This document shows positions 8,577 through 17,037 of a DNA stretch of 61,104 bases, piece after piece; the first letter of the stretch is position 1, and each line of letters starts with the position of its first letter. Location: assembly GCA_027347685.1 (NCBI GenBank), contig DAIEQM010000044.1, forward strand, positions 1 through 61,104. The letters are read 5' to 3'. The notes below the pieces were generated by a model that was not told the DNA's origin, did no database searches, and saw only the letters and a list, made by a program, of their open reading frames with translations. A program made the translations under genes and the position numbers. Source of the DNA: UBA5941 sp021824385 (GTDB lineage Bacteria > Patescibacteriota > Microgenomatia > UBA8517).

Positions 8577-9416
8577 ATGAATAAAAAGCGCAAAACCATC
8601 CTCTTCTCTTTGGGAGGAGCAGCCATTTTGTTTGCGGTAATACTCGTGTTTATTATAGGTATTTCTCAAACAAAAGCCGAACTTCGGGTAGAGTCAAACG
8701 TTGAGTCAGACGTGTATGTTAATGGTGAACACATAGGGGTAACGCCGCTTACACACGAAACACTTGCCACAAAAACGTTATTAAAAGTAGTTCCTCATGA
8801 GAAAAATAGCGACTACCTCCCCTATGAGACAGCCCTCTCCCTCACTCCCCAGACTAAAACTATTGTGCGACACAACTTTAGTAGTGCGTTTTCTGGTACA
8901 ACCACCCAAATTATGTCATTGAAAAATGAAAGCAAAAACAGCTCTCCAATAACAATTGTTACAAACCCTGAATCTGCATATGTTTTTGTTAACAATGAAT
9001 ATATGGGCACTTCTCCACTCCGCATTGAGAAGCCACCTTCCACCTATTCTGTCCAAGTTATGCATACGGGCTTTCAAGCTATGCAAGTGACCCTTAAAAG
9101 TGTTCTCGGATACAACCTTACCGCGTTTTTAGACCTTGCCGCACAACCTGATGTCGACCGTAATACAAATCAATCGGCCTCTCGGGCACAACAGGGAACG
9201 TCTATTGTAACTATTTTGAAAACGCCAACAGGGTACGTTCGGGTGCACGAAAGTCCTCAGGAGTCAGCTCAGGAAATTTCTCGCGCGATAATTGGACGAG
9301 AATATCAGTTTGAAGCGTATTCTCCGCTTAAAGATTGGATTGAAATAAATCTAAATGCTTCAGAGTCCGGATGGATTTTGACCAAGTACGCAACAGTGAG
9401 TGCGTCAACGCGTTAA
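8577..9416 (+). CDS. Membrane-anchored PEGA-repeat protein with C-terminal SH3-like domain
   Basis: 279 residues: a basic N-terminus, one transmembrane helix (about 8-32), then a PEGA domain (about 35-95; SDVYVNGEHIGVTPL), a second PEGA domain (about 120-180; AYVFVNNEYMGTSPLRI), and a C-terminal bacterial SH3-like domain (about 213-275; GYVRVHESP ... GWILTKYA). PEGA and SH3b domains are surface modules that often bind cell-wall glycans, so an extracytoplasmic structural or binding role is inferred. A -10 hexamer TACAAT ends 7 nt before the ATG at 8577, implying a leaderless mRNA. It converges with the UbiA-type gene. Confidence 0.85.
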   Translation: MNKKRKTILFSLGGAAILFAVILVFIIGISQTKAELRVESNVESDVYVNGEHIGVTPLTHETLATKTLLKVVPHEKNSDYLPYETALSLTPQTKTIVRHNFSSAFSGTTTQIMSLKNESKNSSPITIVTNPESAYVFVNNEYMGTSPLRIEKPPSTYSVQVMHTGFQAMQVTLKSVLGYNLTAFLDLAAQPDVDRNTNQSASRAQQGTSIVTILKTPTGYVRVHESPQESAQEISRAIIGREYQFEAYSPLKDWIEINLNASESGWILTKYATVSASTR

Positions 9417-9459
9417 GATGTCAGAATGCGGCTACATCGCCACTCCGCCGTAAAGCGGC

Positions 9460-10398
9460 TTAGATAGCAACACCGCCGTAAAAGATGAAGAGTACAATTC
9501 CCGTCCATAAAAATATGGAAATAATAAGTGCGGGGTCAGTTAAAAGTACTTTTTCGGGAGCCTCTGTTTTTTCTTGGAAAATAAGGGCTTCATAACGCAT
9601 GATTCCAAAGATAACGACTGGAATGGTAACCATTAACAGTTTGTTTACGGTTGTTGCCTTTGAAATTTCAGATAAGAAAAGCCACAATGGTTGCGCGGCG
9701 TGTGGGCTTTCAAAAAAAGCAAACAGTGCCCAGCTCATCCATGCAGAGTTTGCAAACATCGAGACATACGCATTAAGTGTATCTTTTGTGTATTTTGATA
9801 GGCTCTTCCTCGTTTGCCCGCTTCCCCCTGTCGCCCCAAATTCTGCCCTTCTTTTTCCGGATGCCAAAAAGAGCGAGGTTGCAATGACACAGAGTAAAAA
9901 CCACACTGATAAATGTGCGTTGATGATATACGCCCCCGCATAGATACGCAGCACAAATCCACTCGCGATGATAATAATGTCAACGACAGCAATATGCTTT
10001 AAGTACAGCGAGTACGCTACCTGAATCGCGAGATAAAGCAAAATGATAAGTGCAAAGAAGTCGGCAATGGAAAGAGCCAAAACGAGTGACATCACCGCGA
10101 GTGTGCAGCTATACAAAAGTGCAAGAGTTGGCTCAATCCGTCCCGCAGCAATTGGACGATTCTTCTTGGTGGGGTGTTGTTTGTCACGCTCACGATCCAA
10201 GATATCATTGAACACATATGAGGCTGAGGTTGCGAGGTTAAGTGCAAAGAAGGCTTCGAGTACGATAAGAAACACATTCCGTTCAAAAAGGAGCCCTGAA
10301 AAAATAAGAGCAGCGAACACCGCAACATTTTTTACCCAGTGGACTGGACGTGCGAGCCGGATAAGATCTGGTATTATTTTGATCGGGTCTTGAACCAT
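9460..10398 (-). CDS. UbiA-family prenyltransferase, decaprenyl-phosphate phosphoribosyltransferase-like
   Basis: A 312-residue membrane enzyme with about nine helices. The Asp-rich prenyl-phosphate motif NDILDRERDKQHP (about 71) and the following KKNRPIAAGRI fit the 5-phosphoribosyl-1-pyrophosphate:polyprenyl-phosphate branch of UbiA (first step towards polyprenyl-phospho-arabinose or -ribose) better than the quinone branch. Start is the ATG at 10398, preceded by AGGAGG 9 nt upstream; an upstream in-frame start would run deep into the neighbouring gene. The first 25 bp overlap the end of the WecA/MraY-like gene, so the two are co-transcribed. A lipid-linked pentose for surface glycans is inferred. 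Confidence 0.85.
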   Translation of the reverse strand: MVQDPIKIIPDLIRLARPVHWVKNVAVFAALIFSGLLFERNVFLIVLEAFFALNLATSASYVFNDILDRERDKQHPTKKNRPIAAGRIEPTLALLYSCTLAVMSLVLALSIADFFALIILLYLAIQVAYSLYLKHIAVVDIIIIASGFVLRIYAGAYIINAHLSVWFLLCVIATSLFLASGKRRAEFGATGGSGQTRKSLSKYTKDTLNAYVSMFANSAWMSWALFAFFESPHAAQPLWLFLSEISKATTVNKLLMVTIPVVIFGIMRYEALIFQEKTEAPEKVLLTDPALIISIFLWTGIVLFIFYGGVAI

Positions 10399-11438
10399 AA
10401 GAAAAATCCTCCTAAACCAATTGTTACTCCTAATATAGTATACAGCTTGTCGGCTGCATGGATGTTTAACGCGATTGCGCCGAGAAGCGCAGTTGCACCC
10501 CAATACATAAATGCCGTTTGCTCTTGGGTTAGCCCGAGCTGCATCAGCTTGTGATGTAGATGAGACTTGTCTCCCCACACGGGAGATTTCCCCTCAATAA
10601 TTCTCCGTATGACAATATATGTCGTATCAATAAGTGGAACCCCCATTACCACAAGTAACGTTCCTACTTTTGTCGTGGTCAGAATTGCCAAAATTGCCAG
10701 CACATATCCGGCAACGGTGGAGCCTCCAAATCCCGGCATAATTCGTTGAGGGAAAATATGCCAGGGAAGAAATCCAATATATGCACCCGATAAAATGCTG
10801 GCTAAAATAATTACCGGCCACTCAGCAATATCGGCAGAAAATTGAAGAGATAAAAGAGCCACAATAATCGCGGCAATTCCCACTACTCCCGATAGTTGCC
10901 CCGGTACTCCCTTTGCTCCTAAATTCACAAAATTCATAAGGCTTACAATCCACACAAATGCAAAAAAGTCGGAAATAACCCAAATAGTTCTCATTTCTCC
11001 GAAAAGAAAGAAAGAAATCTGCGGATGTGAGAGATCAATGATTCCTCCGAACGGATTGGTGATATAGGCAATTCCAATTCCTGAAACAATGGGAAGAAGT
11101 GCCGCAATACTCATCACGACAAGCCTGATATAGGGATGCAAATTATATTTGTCATCGAGGACTCCGAGTACAGTAAGGACTATTACCCCAAGTAAGATTG
11201 CTTTCATATGAGAGTCAAGGGGTAAGAACAATAAGGAGCTCAATATAAGAGCGGTTGAAATACCCAGTGCTCCCGCCCGTGGCGTTGGTTTAGTATGAAT
11301 TACCTTTACATGCTTATTTTTTTGGGGATCGTCAATCAAATCGAAACGTTTTGCGAATGCGATGGAAATGGGAGTAAGTAAAAAAGACAATAAGAAAGCA
11401 AAAATAAATGGAATAAAAATGAGAAGGCTTGTTTCCAT
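10374..11438 (-). CDS. WecA/MraY-superfamily polyprenyl-phosphate sugar-1-phosphate transferase
   Basis: A 354-residue, roughly 10-helix membrane protein that should load a sugar-1-phosphate from a UDP-sugar onto a polyprenyl phosphate. Recognisable motifs are DDPQKNKHV ... TPRAGALG (about 35-58), the Asp pair in LGVLDDKYNL (about 95) and DKSHLHHKL (about 290, the HIH-type motif). Two motifs are unusual. The usual NxxNxxDGxDGL reads NFVNLGAKGVPGQLSG, and the usual GDxGS reads GFGGS, so acidic residues that normally bind Mg are absent. It may use a different geometry or have reduced activity. ATG 11438 was preferred over an in-frame TTG at 11459 inside the upstream gene. Confidence 0.85.
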   Translation of the reverse strand: METSLLIFIPFIFAFLLSFLLTPISIAFAKRFDLIDDPQKNKHVKVIHTKPTPRAGALGISTALILSSLLFLPLDSHMKAILLGVIVLTVLGVLDDKYNLHPYIRLVVMSIAALLPIVSGIGIAYITNPFGGIIDLSHPQISFFLFGEMRTIWVISDFFAFVWIVSLMNFVNLGAKGVPGQLSGVVGIAAIIVALLSLQFSADIAEWPVIILASILSGAYIGFLPWHIFPQRIMPGFGGSTVAGYVLAILAILTTTKVGTLLVVMGVPLIDTTYIVIRRIIEGKSPVWGDKSHLHHKLMQLGLTQEQTAFMYWGATALLGAIALNIHAADKLYTILGVTIGLGGFFLWFKTRSK

Positions 11439-11445
11439 AGGCGAT

Positions 11446-11790
11446 TTAAAAATTTCCAACCAAAAAGAGAATCTTAAAGACAGTCACTGTCGAAAGTACG
11501 GTAAGAACACACAAAGAGAGCACGAGGAGTGTTTCGAGGAAATTATCTTTATAGGCTTTATTGATAAGAATGGTCGTGATGAGTGCGACGAGTACAAAGC
11601 TTGGAGGTATAAAGACACCTTTTGCCGGTCCGAGTTGTTCAACTCCTGTCGGATTTCCATAATACAGCGGAACAAGCGGTGGAATTTTTGACCAGTTGAG
11701 ATAGATGAAAAGAAGCGTAGCCACGTTTATGAAAAAAACGATGCCCAAGGTCTTTTTCCACTGCAAGACTCCGTCTAAAAATATCTTCAT
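11446..11790 (-). CDS. Small three-helix membrane protein (DUF1648-like)
   Basis: A 114-residue protein with three predicted transmembrane helices (about 15-33, 62-80, 90-110). Between helices 1 and 2 is IPPLVPLYYGNPTGVEQLG, a pattern seen in short DUF1648-like proteins of CPR genomes. Its ATG overlaps the stop of the upstream glycosyltransferase gene (ATGA), so translation is coupled and the earlier in-frame codon at 11808 is unlikely to be used. Function is unknown; the context suggests a part of the envelope-glycan operon. Confidence 0.75.
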   Translation of the reverse strand: MKIFLDGVLQWKKTLGIVFFINVATLLFIYLNWSKIPPLVPLYYGNPTGVEQLGPAKGVFIPPSFVLVALITTILINKAYKDNFLETLLVLSLCVLTVLSTVTVFKILFLVGNF

Positions 11791-13241
11791 TGGCTTGTAT
11801 TGTACCAAATTGATGAGCCGTGAGGCGACTGTGCCTGTGTGTAGTTAGTTTCTACAAACTGTTGTAATGCTAAAAATGGCTGAGCTTCATCGAGAATAAT
11901 AATAAGCTTTGGTTTTGTGGCCTGAATTTCGGCGTAGGTTTCTGCTTCAGAAGAAAAATCATGAATATGATAATCGGCTACATATTTGATTGGAGGAACT
12001 CTCCGAGAGAGTGCATAAATTGAGGCACTGTCCCCCCATACAAAAATACGGTCAGTCGGCTTTGTTGTTTGCGTTACAAATCGTGCAATTTCATAATTTC
12101 TACTTACAACCGGGCTAAATTTATCAAAGTATGCATCTTGTCCTTGTGTTACCAGTGTTCCCAATCGATCAAAATAGAGACTGGTCGAATATTGCCAAAA
12201 GTTAAAATACACTGCAACGAAAAAAACGAGTGAAAGTGGAAAAATAACTAATACTTGTTCCAGTGTTTCATCTGTTACCAGGAGGCCCATGAGAAGCGAC
12301 AGACTGGGAATAATTTGGACAAAATAATGTGGATACGGTCGTTCAGAAAGCGTTGCTGCAAAAAGGCTGGTAATAAGCCATGCGCAGGCTATAAGGAATG
12401 GTTTGCTCCGTTTTTTCCTGAAAACAAAAAGCACCAAAAATCCGACTGCTGCCAAAAATGCTCTTATAAGAAGTGGCCCATTTTTACTGATAAAGGAAAC
12501 TTGTGTGGAACTAGGGCGCCAGCTACTTACATAGCCAAAGTTTTGCAGGAATGCTGCTACTAAGTATTCATGGAAAGCACCTCTTAAGTAATACCAAACA
12601 AAAGTAATAATGATGAGTGCACTTACTCCACCAATAAGTATTGCTGTTTTAATAATAAACTCTCGCAGTGAAGCTTTCCTAAACTGAAGCGCAAAGAGCC
12701 AGACTGCAACAATCGCTCCCACATCAAAGATTGACGGTATTTTAAAAAGAGACGCTATACCTAAAAATATCCCAGCCAAAAATACCGAACGATACCTATT
12801 CCCTTTTAACACCAAGAGCAGTGCAATAAGAGTTGGCAGAATCATGAAAAGCTCAGCGTTTGCAACAAACCCTTCTAACAAAGGAAGACTCGTAAAAAAT
12901 GCAAACAAAAGCGTTGCGGCCTTTACGGTATTTGGGTTTTTAACGAGTGTTTTCGTCAGATGCCAGAACACAACAATGGTTGCAATCATCCACATACATA
13001 AGATTGCTCGAAACCAGAAGACATTGCCTGCTATGGCCGCTAGAAAATACAACAGTGGAGGTTTGTTGTCATGGATTTCCTTGTAGAGAATGAGTCCTCT
13101 TCGAATCCCCTCTCCAAGGCTTAGATAAATCATTTCGTCGCCATAGTAGAACGGCTCAAAAAGAGAGGGAATACGTACGACAAAGACAGCAACAAGAGAA
13201 AGTGTCAGCCAATGAGGAATTTTCAGCCACGTAAGTTTCAT
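11787..13241 (-). CDS. GT-C family membrane glycosyltransferase (GT39/ArnT-like)
   Basis: About 484 residues with about 11 helices. The first extracellular loop carries the acidic pair of GT-C enzymes (YYGDEMIYL, about 39) and, further on, DNKPPLLYFL (about 64), a signature of ArnT/PMT-like transferases that use polyprenyl-phosphate sugars. The C-terminal soluble part (about 385-484) includes DRIFVWGDSASIYAL. It would move a sugar from a lipid carrier to an acceptor on the outer face of the membrane; substrate unknown. ATG 13241 is preferred over a GTG at 13256. It lies upstream of the DUF1648-like gene in the leftward glycan operon. Confidence 0.83.
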   Translation of the reverse strand: MKLTWLKIPHWLTLSLVAVFVVRIPSLFEPFYYGDEMIYLSLGEGIRRGLILYKEIHDNKPPLLYFLAAIAGNVFWFRAILCMWMIATIVVFWHLTKTLVKNPNTVKAATLLFAFFTSLPLLEGFVANAELFMILPTLIALLLVLKGNRYRSVFLAGIFLGIASLFKIPSIFDVGAIVAVWLFALQFRKASLREFIIKTAILIGGVSALIIITFVWYYLRGAFHEYLVAAFLQNFGYVSSWRPSSTQVSFISKNGPLLIRAFLAAVGFLVLFVFRKKRSKPFLIACAWLITSLFAATLSERPYPHYFVQIIPSLSLLMGLLVTDETLEQVLVIFPLSLVFFVAVYFNFWQYSTSLYFDRLGTLVTQGQDAYFDKFSPVVSRNYEIARFVTQTTKPTDRIFVWGDSASIYALSRRVPPIKYVADYHIHDFSSEAETYAEIQATKPKLIIILDEAQPFLALQQFVETNYTQAQSPHGSSIWYNTSQ

Positions 13242-13282
13242 ACCTAACTTTAACACAAAAGAGACGGGAGTCCGCTAAACTT

Positions 13283-14773
13283 TTAAACTTTTTCAGTAAC
13301 CTTGTACTCGATATATTTTCCAAGCATGAGGCGAGTATGTGCATCGAGTCCAGGAAGCGCACCAAAGAAAAACCCGGTGATAGGCATCAATATAAACTCG
13401 AACGGAATTAAGAGGGCACGCCAGAGTGGAAAAGTAGCCGGACGTGGTGGTTTATAAATATTATCGAAAATAATCATGATGACCAAAAACACCAAAGCGA
13501 TGGTGAGCAGAAATGAAGACACCTGCGGAACTAAATATCCAAGCGTTGTTCTGCCAAATGCAGGATTTAAAAGCGTTGGCAGCGTGAGTCCAATTGTAAT
13601 GATAAACCAGTTTACCGGCCACAAAAAGTGAGACATCAGGACAAAAATAAGCCGTGTGGTTTTATCCCAAAATGGCACTCCTGGTGTTAAAAAATAATTT
13701 TTAATAATCCACGGATCATCACTTGCTCCCCACGCCCATCGCTTGAGCTGTTCATATTGATTTTTGAGAGTTCCCCAAAACGTTTTACTCTCCGCAGCAT
13801 CGGTATAGAGCGGAAGATAGATGGGCTCTACTTCAATCCCCCCTTTCATTTTATAAAATGCTTTGAAAAATATTCCCCAATCTTCTGGGATTTTGTCTGC
13901 ATCCCAATAATCAACTTCATGGAGGAGCTTTAAAGAAAGTGAATAATTCTGGCCATTAATTAAACGATCGCGTCTCGGGAGTTGTGACAAATTCCAAATA
14001 GACATAAAGGTGTTTGGCACCCGAGTAAGTGCTGGCAAATTCCAGATGTTGTTGTAGAAAAATACGGCAGGTTGCCAAAAACGAAGATATCTTTTGGGAT
14101 TATCTAAGAATTTATAGGTGAGAGCTGCATAATGGTTTTTGTGAAACACGTGATCAGCGTCACAGCTTGTCACCGTAATGTATGAGATATCCTCTCCCTC
14201 TTCATCAACGAGCAGTTTTTTTATTTCAATTGCGGCATAGCGCTCGTTTGATGCTTTCCCGACCACTTCCCCATGCGTGAGCGTATGAACGGTTACCAAA
14301 AAATCGCGAAATACCCCATTAAATATTTTTTTAAGCTCGGCAACTTTCTCTTCTCTTTCCTCTTTTGGCTCTTTTGTCTCCATGGCGAGAACTACGGTAA
14401 TTTGTTTTGTTGGGAGCGTTTGCTTGGCGAGTGAATCGATGGTGCGAATTAGTGTTTTAAGGGGCTCCTTATATGTTGGAATAATTACGACATTGTTAAC
14501 GCGTTCCCAATCGGGAAACAGCGGGAGATCTGATACCCAGTCATATTTCATAGAGGCTTGCATTCGAAGATGTGAAATCGTGGCGCTAATGGCAATGGTG
14601 AACGACTGATAAAACCAATAAATGTTAAAGATGAGTACAAAGTAAGCCACCGCCGAAGGCATAACGAAAATTCCCCAGTAAGGAAAAAGAATGATATTCC
14701 ACGAAACAAACCCTGGTAAAATTTCCAGGAGGCGCAAAACAAGCTTCTCGTGTTTGGTAACCCATTTGTTCAT
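13283..14773 (-). CDS. Family 2 membrane glycosyltransferase (cellulose-synthase-like)
   Basis: About 496 residues: two N-terminal transmembrane helices (about 15-60), a cytoplasmic GT-A domain, and C-terminal helices. Catalytic features are VVIIPTYKEP (about 94), the DxD-type SCDADHV (about 205), EDWGIFFKA (about 308; acceptor acid) and QLKRWAWG (about 357; the QxxRW motif of processive transferases). Synthesis and export of a polysaccharide chain is inferred; the product is unknown. The longer in-frame start at 14881 would overlap the TrpR-like gene by 83 bp, so ATG 14773 is chosen. Confidence 0.85.
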   Translation of the reverse strand: MNKWVTKHEKLVLRLLEILPGFVSWNIILFPYWGIFVMPSAVAYFVLIFNIYWFYQSFTIAISATISHLRMQASMKYDWVSDLPLFPDWERVNNVVIIPTYKEPLKTLIRTIDSLAKQTLPTKQITVVLAMETKEPKEEREEKVAELKKIFNGVFRDFLVTVHTLTHGEVVGKASNERYAAIEIKKLLVDEEGEDISYITVTSCDADHVFHKNHYAALTYKFLDNPKRYLRFWQPAVFFYNNIWNLPALTRVPNTFMSIWNLSQLPRRDRLINGQNYSLSLKLLHEVDYWDADKIPEDWGIFFKAFYKMKGGIEVEPIYLPLYTDAAESKTFWGTLKNQYEQLKRWAWGASDDPWIIKNYFLTPGVPFWDKTTRLIFVLMSHFLWPVNWFIITIGLTLPTLLNPAFGRTTLGYLVPQVSSFLLTIALVFLVIMIIFDNIYKPPRPATFPLWRALLIPFEFILMPITGFFFGALPGLDAHTRLMLGKYIEYKVTEKV

Positions 14774-14798
14774 AAGGCGTTGTGAAGTATATTTTACC

Positions 14799-15152
14799 TT
14801 ATTTTCCGACAATTGCCCTAATTCTGCTACTAATTTTCTCAGCCCACTCATTTGCTTCAAGAACTCTCCAAGCAAGTTCAATGCCAGGGCGGGTGACGAT
14901 GTCTTGCATCGAGGCTATGGTTGCACTACTTACTTTAATTTGTTCCTTCATCTCCTTATAACTTCGTTTGCGCTTGAGCCAATACAAAATAGCAAGTCTC
15001 TTTGAAAACACTTCAAGCTCCTTTTTACTAAAAAAGTCTTCCAAAAATGTCTCCATTTCTTTTTCGGAGTGGATGTCTGTCAGAAGCTGGGGAAGGAGGT
15101 GTAGAATTTCCTCCCGTAACTCAGGGTCGAGTGGCGAATCTGATGTTCTCAT
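14799..15152 (-). CDS. TrpR/YerC-YecD family helix-turn-helix protein
   Basis: A 117-residue all-helical protein. The C-terminal half (about 52-98) matches the TrpR-like fold of YerC/YecD proteins, with the recognition helix in SYKEMKEQIKVSSATIASMQ. YerC proteins lack the tryptophan pocket of true TrpR, and their targets are mostly unknown. It lies 25 bp upstream of the glycosyltransferase gene and heads the leftward cluster, so it may regulate that cluster (inference). ATG 15152 is the only sensible start. Confidence 0.85.
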   Translation of the reverse strand: MRTSDSPLDPELREEILHLLPQLLTDIHSEKEMETFLEDFFSKKELEVFSKRLAILYWLKRKRSYKEMKEQIKVSSATIASMQDIVTRPGIELAWRVLEANEWAEKISSRIRAIVGK

Positions 15153-15180
15153 GGGCAGAGCGATTTAAATAATTAAACCA

Positions 15181-15555
15181 CTAGTTTAGGTTTCTTGCAA
15201 AGCTCACAAAGCATACACCAACAGCAATAACCAACACTATATTAAGAAGGCTTGCCATTTGGAGTATTCGTAAAACTACAATCCCAATGATAGTTATTGC
15301 AATAATAAAAGAAATTATCACTGAAAAATGTAACAATCGGAAGAAACTCCAGATCAATACTCCAAGAGAAATAAAAAATAAGCTTACCATGAACATATTT
15401 TCGGGAGAGGTGAAGAAAACAAGGAATGCACACAGTATGAGACTCGCAACACTCAAGATCAAAATGCCCGTTACTGGAGGGAGTTTAATTTGTTTGGTTA
15501 TTTTTGCCCTTTCGTGTTTTCTTCTTGTGGTAGTATGAGTATGTGGAAATTGCAT
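15181..15555 (-). CDS. Small four-helix membrane protein of unknown function
   Basis: A 124-residue protein with a basic N-terminus containing HTHTTTRRKHERAK, then four hydrophobic helices (about 28-46, 50-70, 73-93, 98-118). No family is recognised. The ATG at 15555 is supported by AAGGAG 5 nt upstream. The first 13 bp overlap the divergent rmuC gene, whose start GTG is at 15543, so the two 5' ends share DNA. Confidence 0.65.
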   Translation of the reverse strand: MQFPHTHTTTRRKHERAKITKQIKLPPVTGILILSVASLILCAFLVFFTSPENMFMVSLFFISLGVLIWSFFRLLHFSVIISFIIAITIIGIVVLRILQMASLLNIVLVIAVGVCFVSFARNLN

Positions 15556-16496
15556 TGATTCTCCTTACTATTATTGCAGGATTTGTCATTCTTGGATATC
15601 TCGTTAATAAAAAGAGTGGAACCGCTCCGGAACTTATTGAAATAGTTAAGATGCTTCAAAATGCTTCATCTTCTGATCGTCAAGTACTCCTGGAAAGTTT
15701 GGCCAGAAGCAATGAATCTCTGAATGCTCGACTTGACTCGTCTGCTCGACTTCTTTCGGATGTTCAGCGAAATGTTGGAGAAATGAGTGAAATTGGTCGC
15801 TCCATGCGCGACTTGCAAGTGTTCTTAAGAAGCCCAAAGCTGCGCGGAAATGTGGGTGAGCATGTATTAAAAGAGCTTTTGTCACAGTCACTTCCAAAAG
15901 GAAGTTTTCATCTACAATATGCATTTCACTCCGGGGAAAAAGTTGATGCAGCGATTCAAACCAGTGGTGGCATTATCCCGATTGATTCCAAGTTTCCTCT
16001 GGAGAATTTTCAAAAGATGATGGCGTCAAAAACAGACGAAGAAAAGGCCGAAGCCAATAAACTCTTCGTGAGGGATATAAAAATACACATCGACTCAATT
16101 GCCAAAAAGTATATTGTCCCCGCGGAAGGCACAATTGATTATGCCCTTATGTATGTTCCTTCAGAAGCGGTGTATTACGAAGTGGTAAACAGCGAAACAC
16201 TATTTGAATATGCGAATACCCGCCGCATACTCCCCGTGTCCCCTACAACCTTTTATGCTTATCTAAAAGCAATTCTTATGAGTTTTGAAGGACAAAAAGT
16301 AGAAGCACAAGCCAAAGAAATTCTCTCGGCTCTCCGGGCCATCAAAACGGATTACACAAAGGTAGAAGAAAACCTCACCACCCTTCAAAAGCATCTTACG
16401 AATGCTTCAAATATGATGAATTCAGTTGTGGGAGGGTTTAGCGCTTTGGGGCAAAAAATAAGTAATACGAGGGAACTCAAGGATAAATTGACATAA
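15543..16496 (+). CDS. rmuC: RmuC-family DNA recombination protein
   Basis: 317 residues: an N-terminal membrane helix (about 4-21), a coiled-coil segment (about 35-100), and the RmuC nuclease-like core with GNVGEHVLKELL (about 102), VDAAIQTSGGIIPIDSKFPLENF (split by the family's D and K residues, about 132-154) and YVPSEAVYYEVV (about 205). RmuC limits inversions at short repeats in E. coli. The start is GTG 15543, with an extended -10 TGGTAGTAT just upstream that implies a leaderless mRNA. Slightly shorter than E. coli RmuC, which is usual for compact genomes. Confidence 0.93.
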   Translation: MEIALILLTIIAGFVILGYLVNKKSGTAPELIEIVKMLQNASSSDRQVLLESLARSNESLNARLDSSARLLSDVQRNVGEMSEIGRSMRDLQVFLRSPKLRGNVGEHVLKELLSQSLPKGSFHLQYAFHSGEKVDAAIQTSGGIIPIDSKFPLENFQKMMASKTDEEKAEANKLFVRDIKIHIDSIAKKYIVPAEGTIDYALMYVPSEAVYYEVVNSETLFEYANTRRILPVSPTTFYAYLKAILMSFEGQKVEAQAKEILSALRAIKTDYTKVEENLTTLQKHLTNASNMMNSVVGGFSALGQKISNTRELKDKLT

Positions 16497-16522
16497 AAAT
16501 CCCTGCCTTAGAAAAGGCAGGG
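16494..16522 (-). terminator. Intrinsic terminator of the lipoprotein gene
   Basis: On the minus strand a 9-bp GC-rich stem, CCCTGCCTT with AAGGCAGGG and a 4-nt loop, is followed by ATTTTTAT. On the plus strand there is no T run, so it serves the leftward gene ending at 16554. Confidence 0.75.
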
Positions 16523-16553
16523 CCTCAAACCTACGTAGCAGTGCTTTCAGATG

Positions 16554-16958
16554 TTACTGTGCTTGCTTCCACGGCGGGGTTTGGGTTGTCTCAATATCGG
16601 CGAGACGGAGAGACTTCAGTCTGTAAGTGCGAATACCCTCACCTTCGGGATCACAGCCACTGAGACCCAACACATCAGTATCTGCTTCGCCAATGCTCAG
16701 CGATGTGTACTCAATCGTTGCAAAGGCTTGAAACTCTTTATAGAGCGTAGCGTTTGCAATGACCGCTGGGTCTTTTGTGCAATATCCAGAGGTGATATCT
16801 GTTCTTACCCAAATGATGGTAGTGCCGCTCTTGCGCTGCTCAACGTTGGTAATAACGTCTGTGACGCTGCCGCCTGTTACGGCTTGCGCTCCTTGGCATC
16901 CTGCCAGAGCAAAAAGTGCTAACACGAGTAACACACCAATGCGGTAAGTGATCTTCAT
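16554..16958 (-). CDS. Small lipoprotein of unknown function
   Basis: A 134-residue predicted lipoprotein. A basic start (MKITYRIG) leads to a hydrophobic stretch and the lipobox LFALAGC with the lipidated cysteine at position 21. The mature part has three further cysteines (two likely paired) and no recognised domain. A strong Shine-Dalgarno AAGGAGG lies 8 nt before the ATG, and the gene has its own terminator. With its long leader it belongs to the SD-led single-gene cassettes seen elsewhere in this window. Confidence 0.75.
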   Translation of the reverse strand: MKITYRIGVLLVLALFALAGCQGAQAVTGGSVTDVITNVEQRKSGTTIIWVRTDITSGYCTKDPAVIANATLYKEFQAFATIEYTSLSIGEADTDVLGLSGCDPEGEGIRTYRLKSLRLADIETTQTPPWKQAQ

Positions 16959-17021
16959 TCTGCACGCCTCCTTACACCGAACGAAGATGCAATGTTACCC
17001 CATAACATGTTTTTTGTCAAT

Positions 17022-17029
17022 GATATAAT
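17022..17029 (+). promoter_or_regulatory. -10 element for the UvrD-nuclease gene
   Basis: A consensus TATAAT (within GATATAATG) ends about 8-9 nt before the ATG at 17038, with TTTGTCAA-like bases further upstream. This places the transcription start at or very near the start codon. Confidence 0.55.
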
Positions 17030-17037
17030 GCTTTCAC

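Noticed and set aside
9599..9943. A 114-codon plus-strand frame opposite the UbiA-type gene.
   Set aside because: It is a shadow of a strongly supported membrane enzyme; no start signals and no conserved motif.
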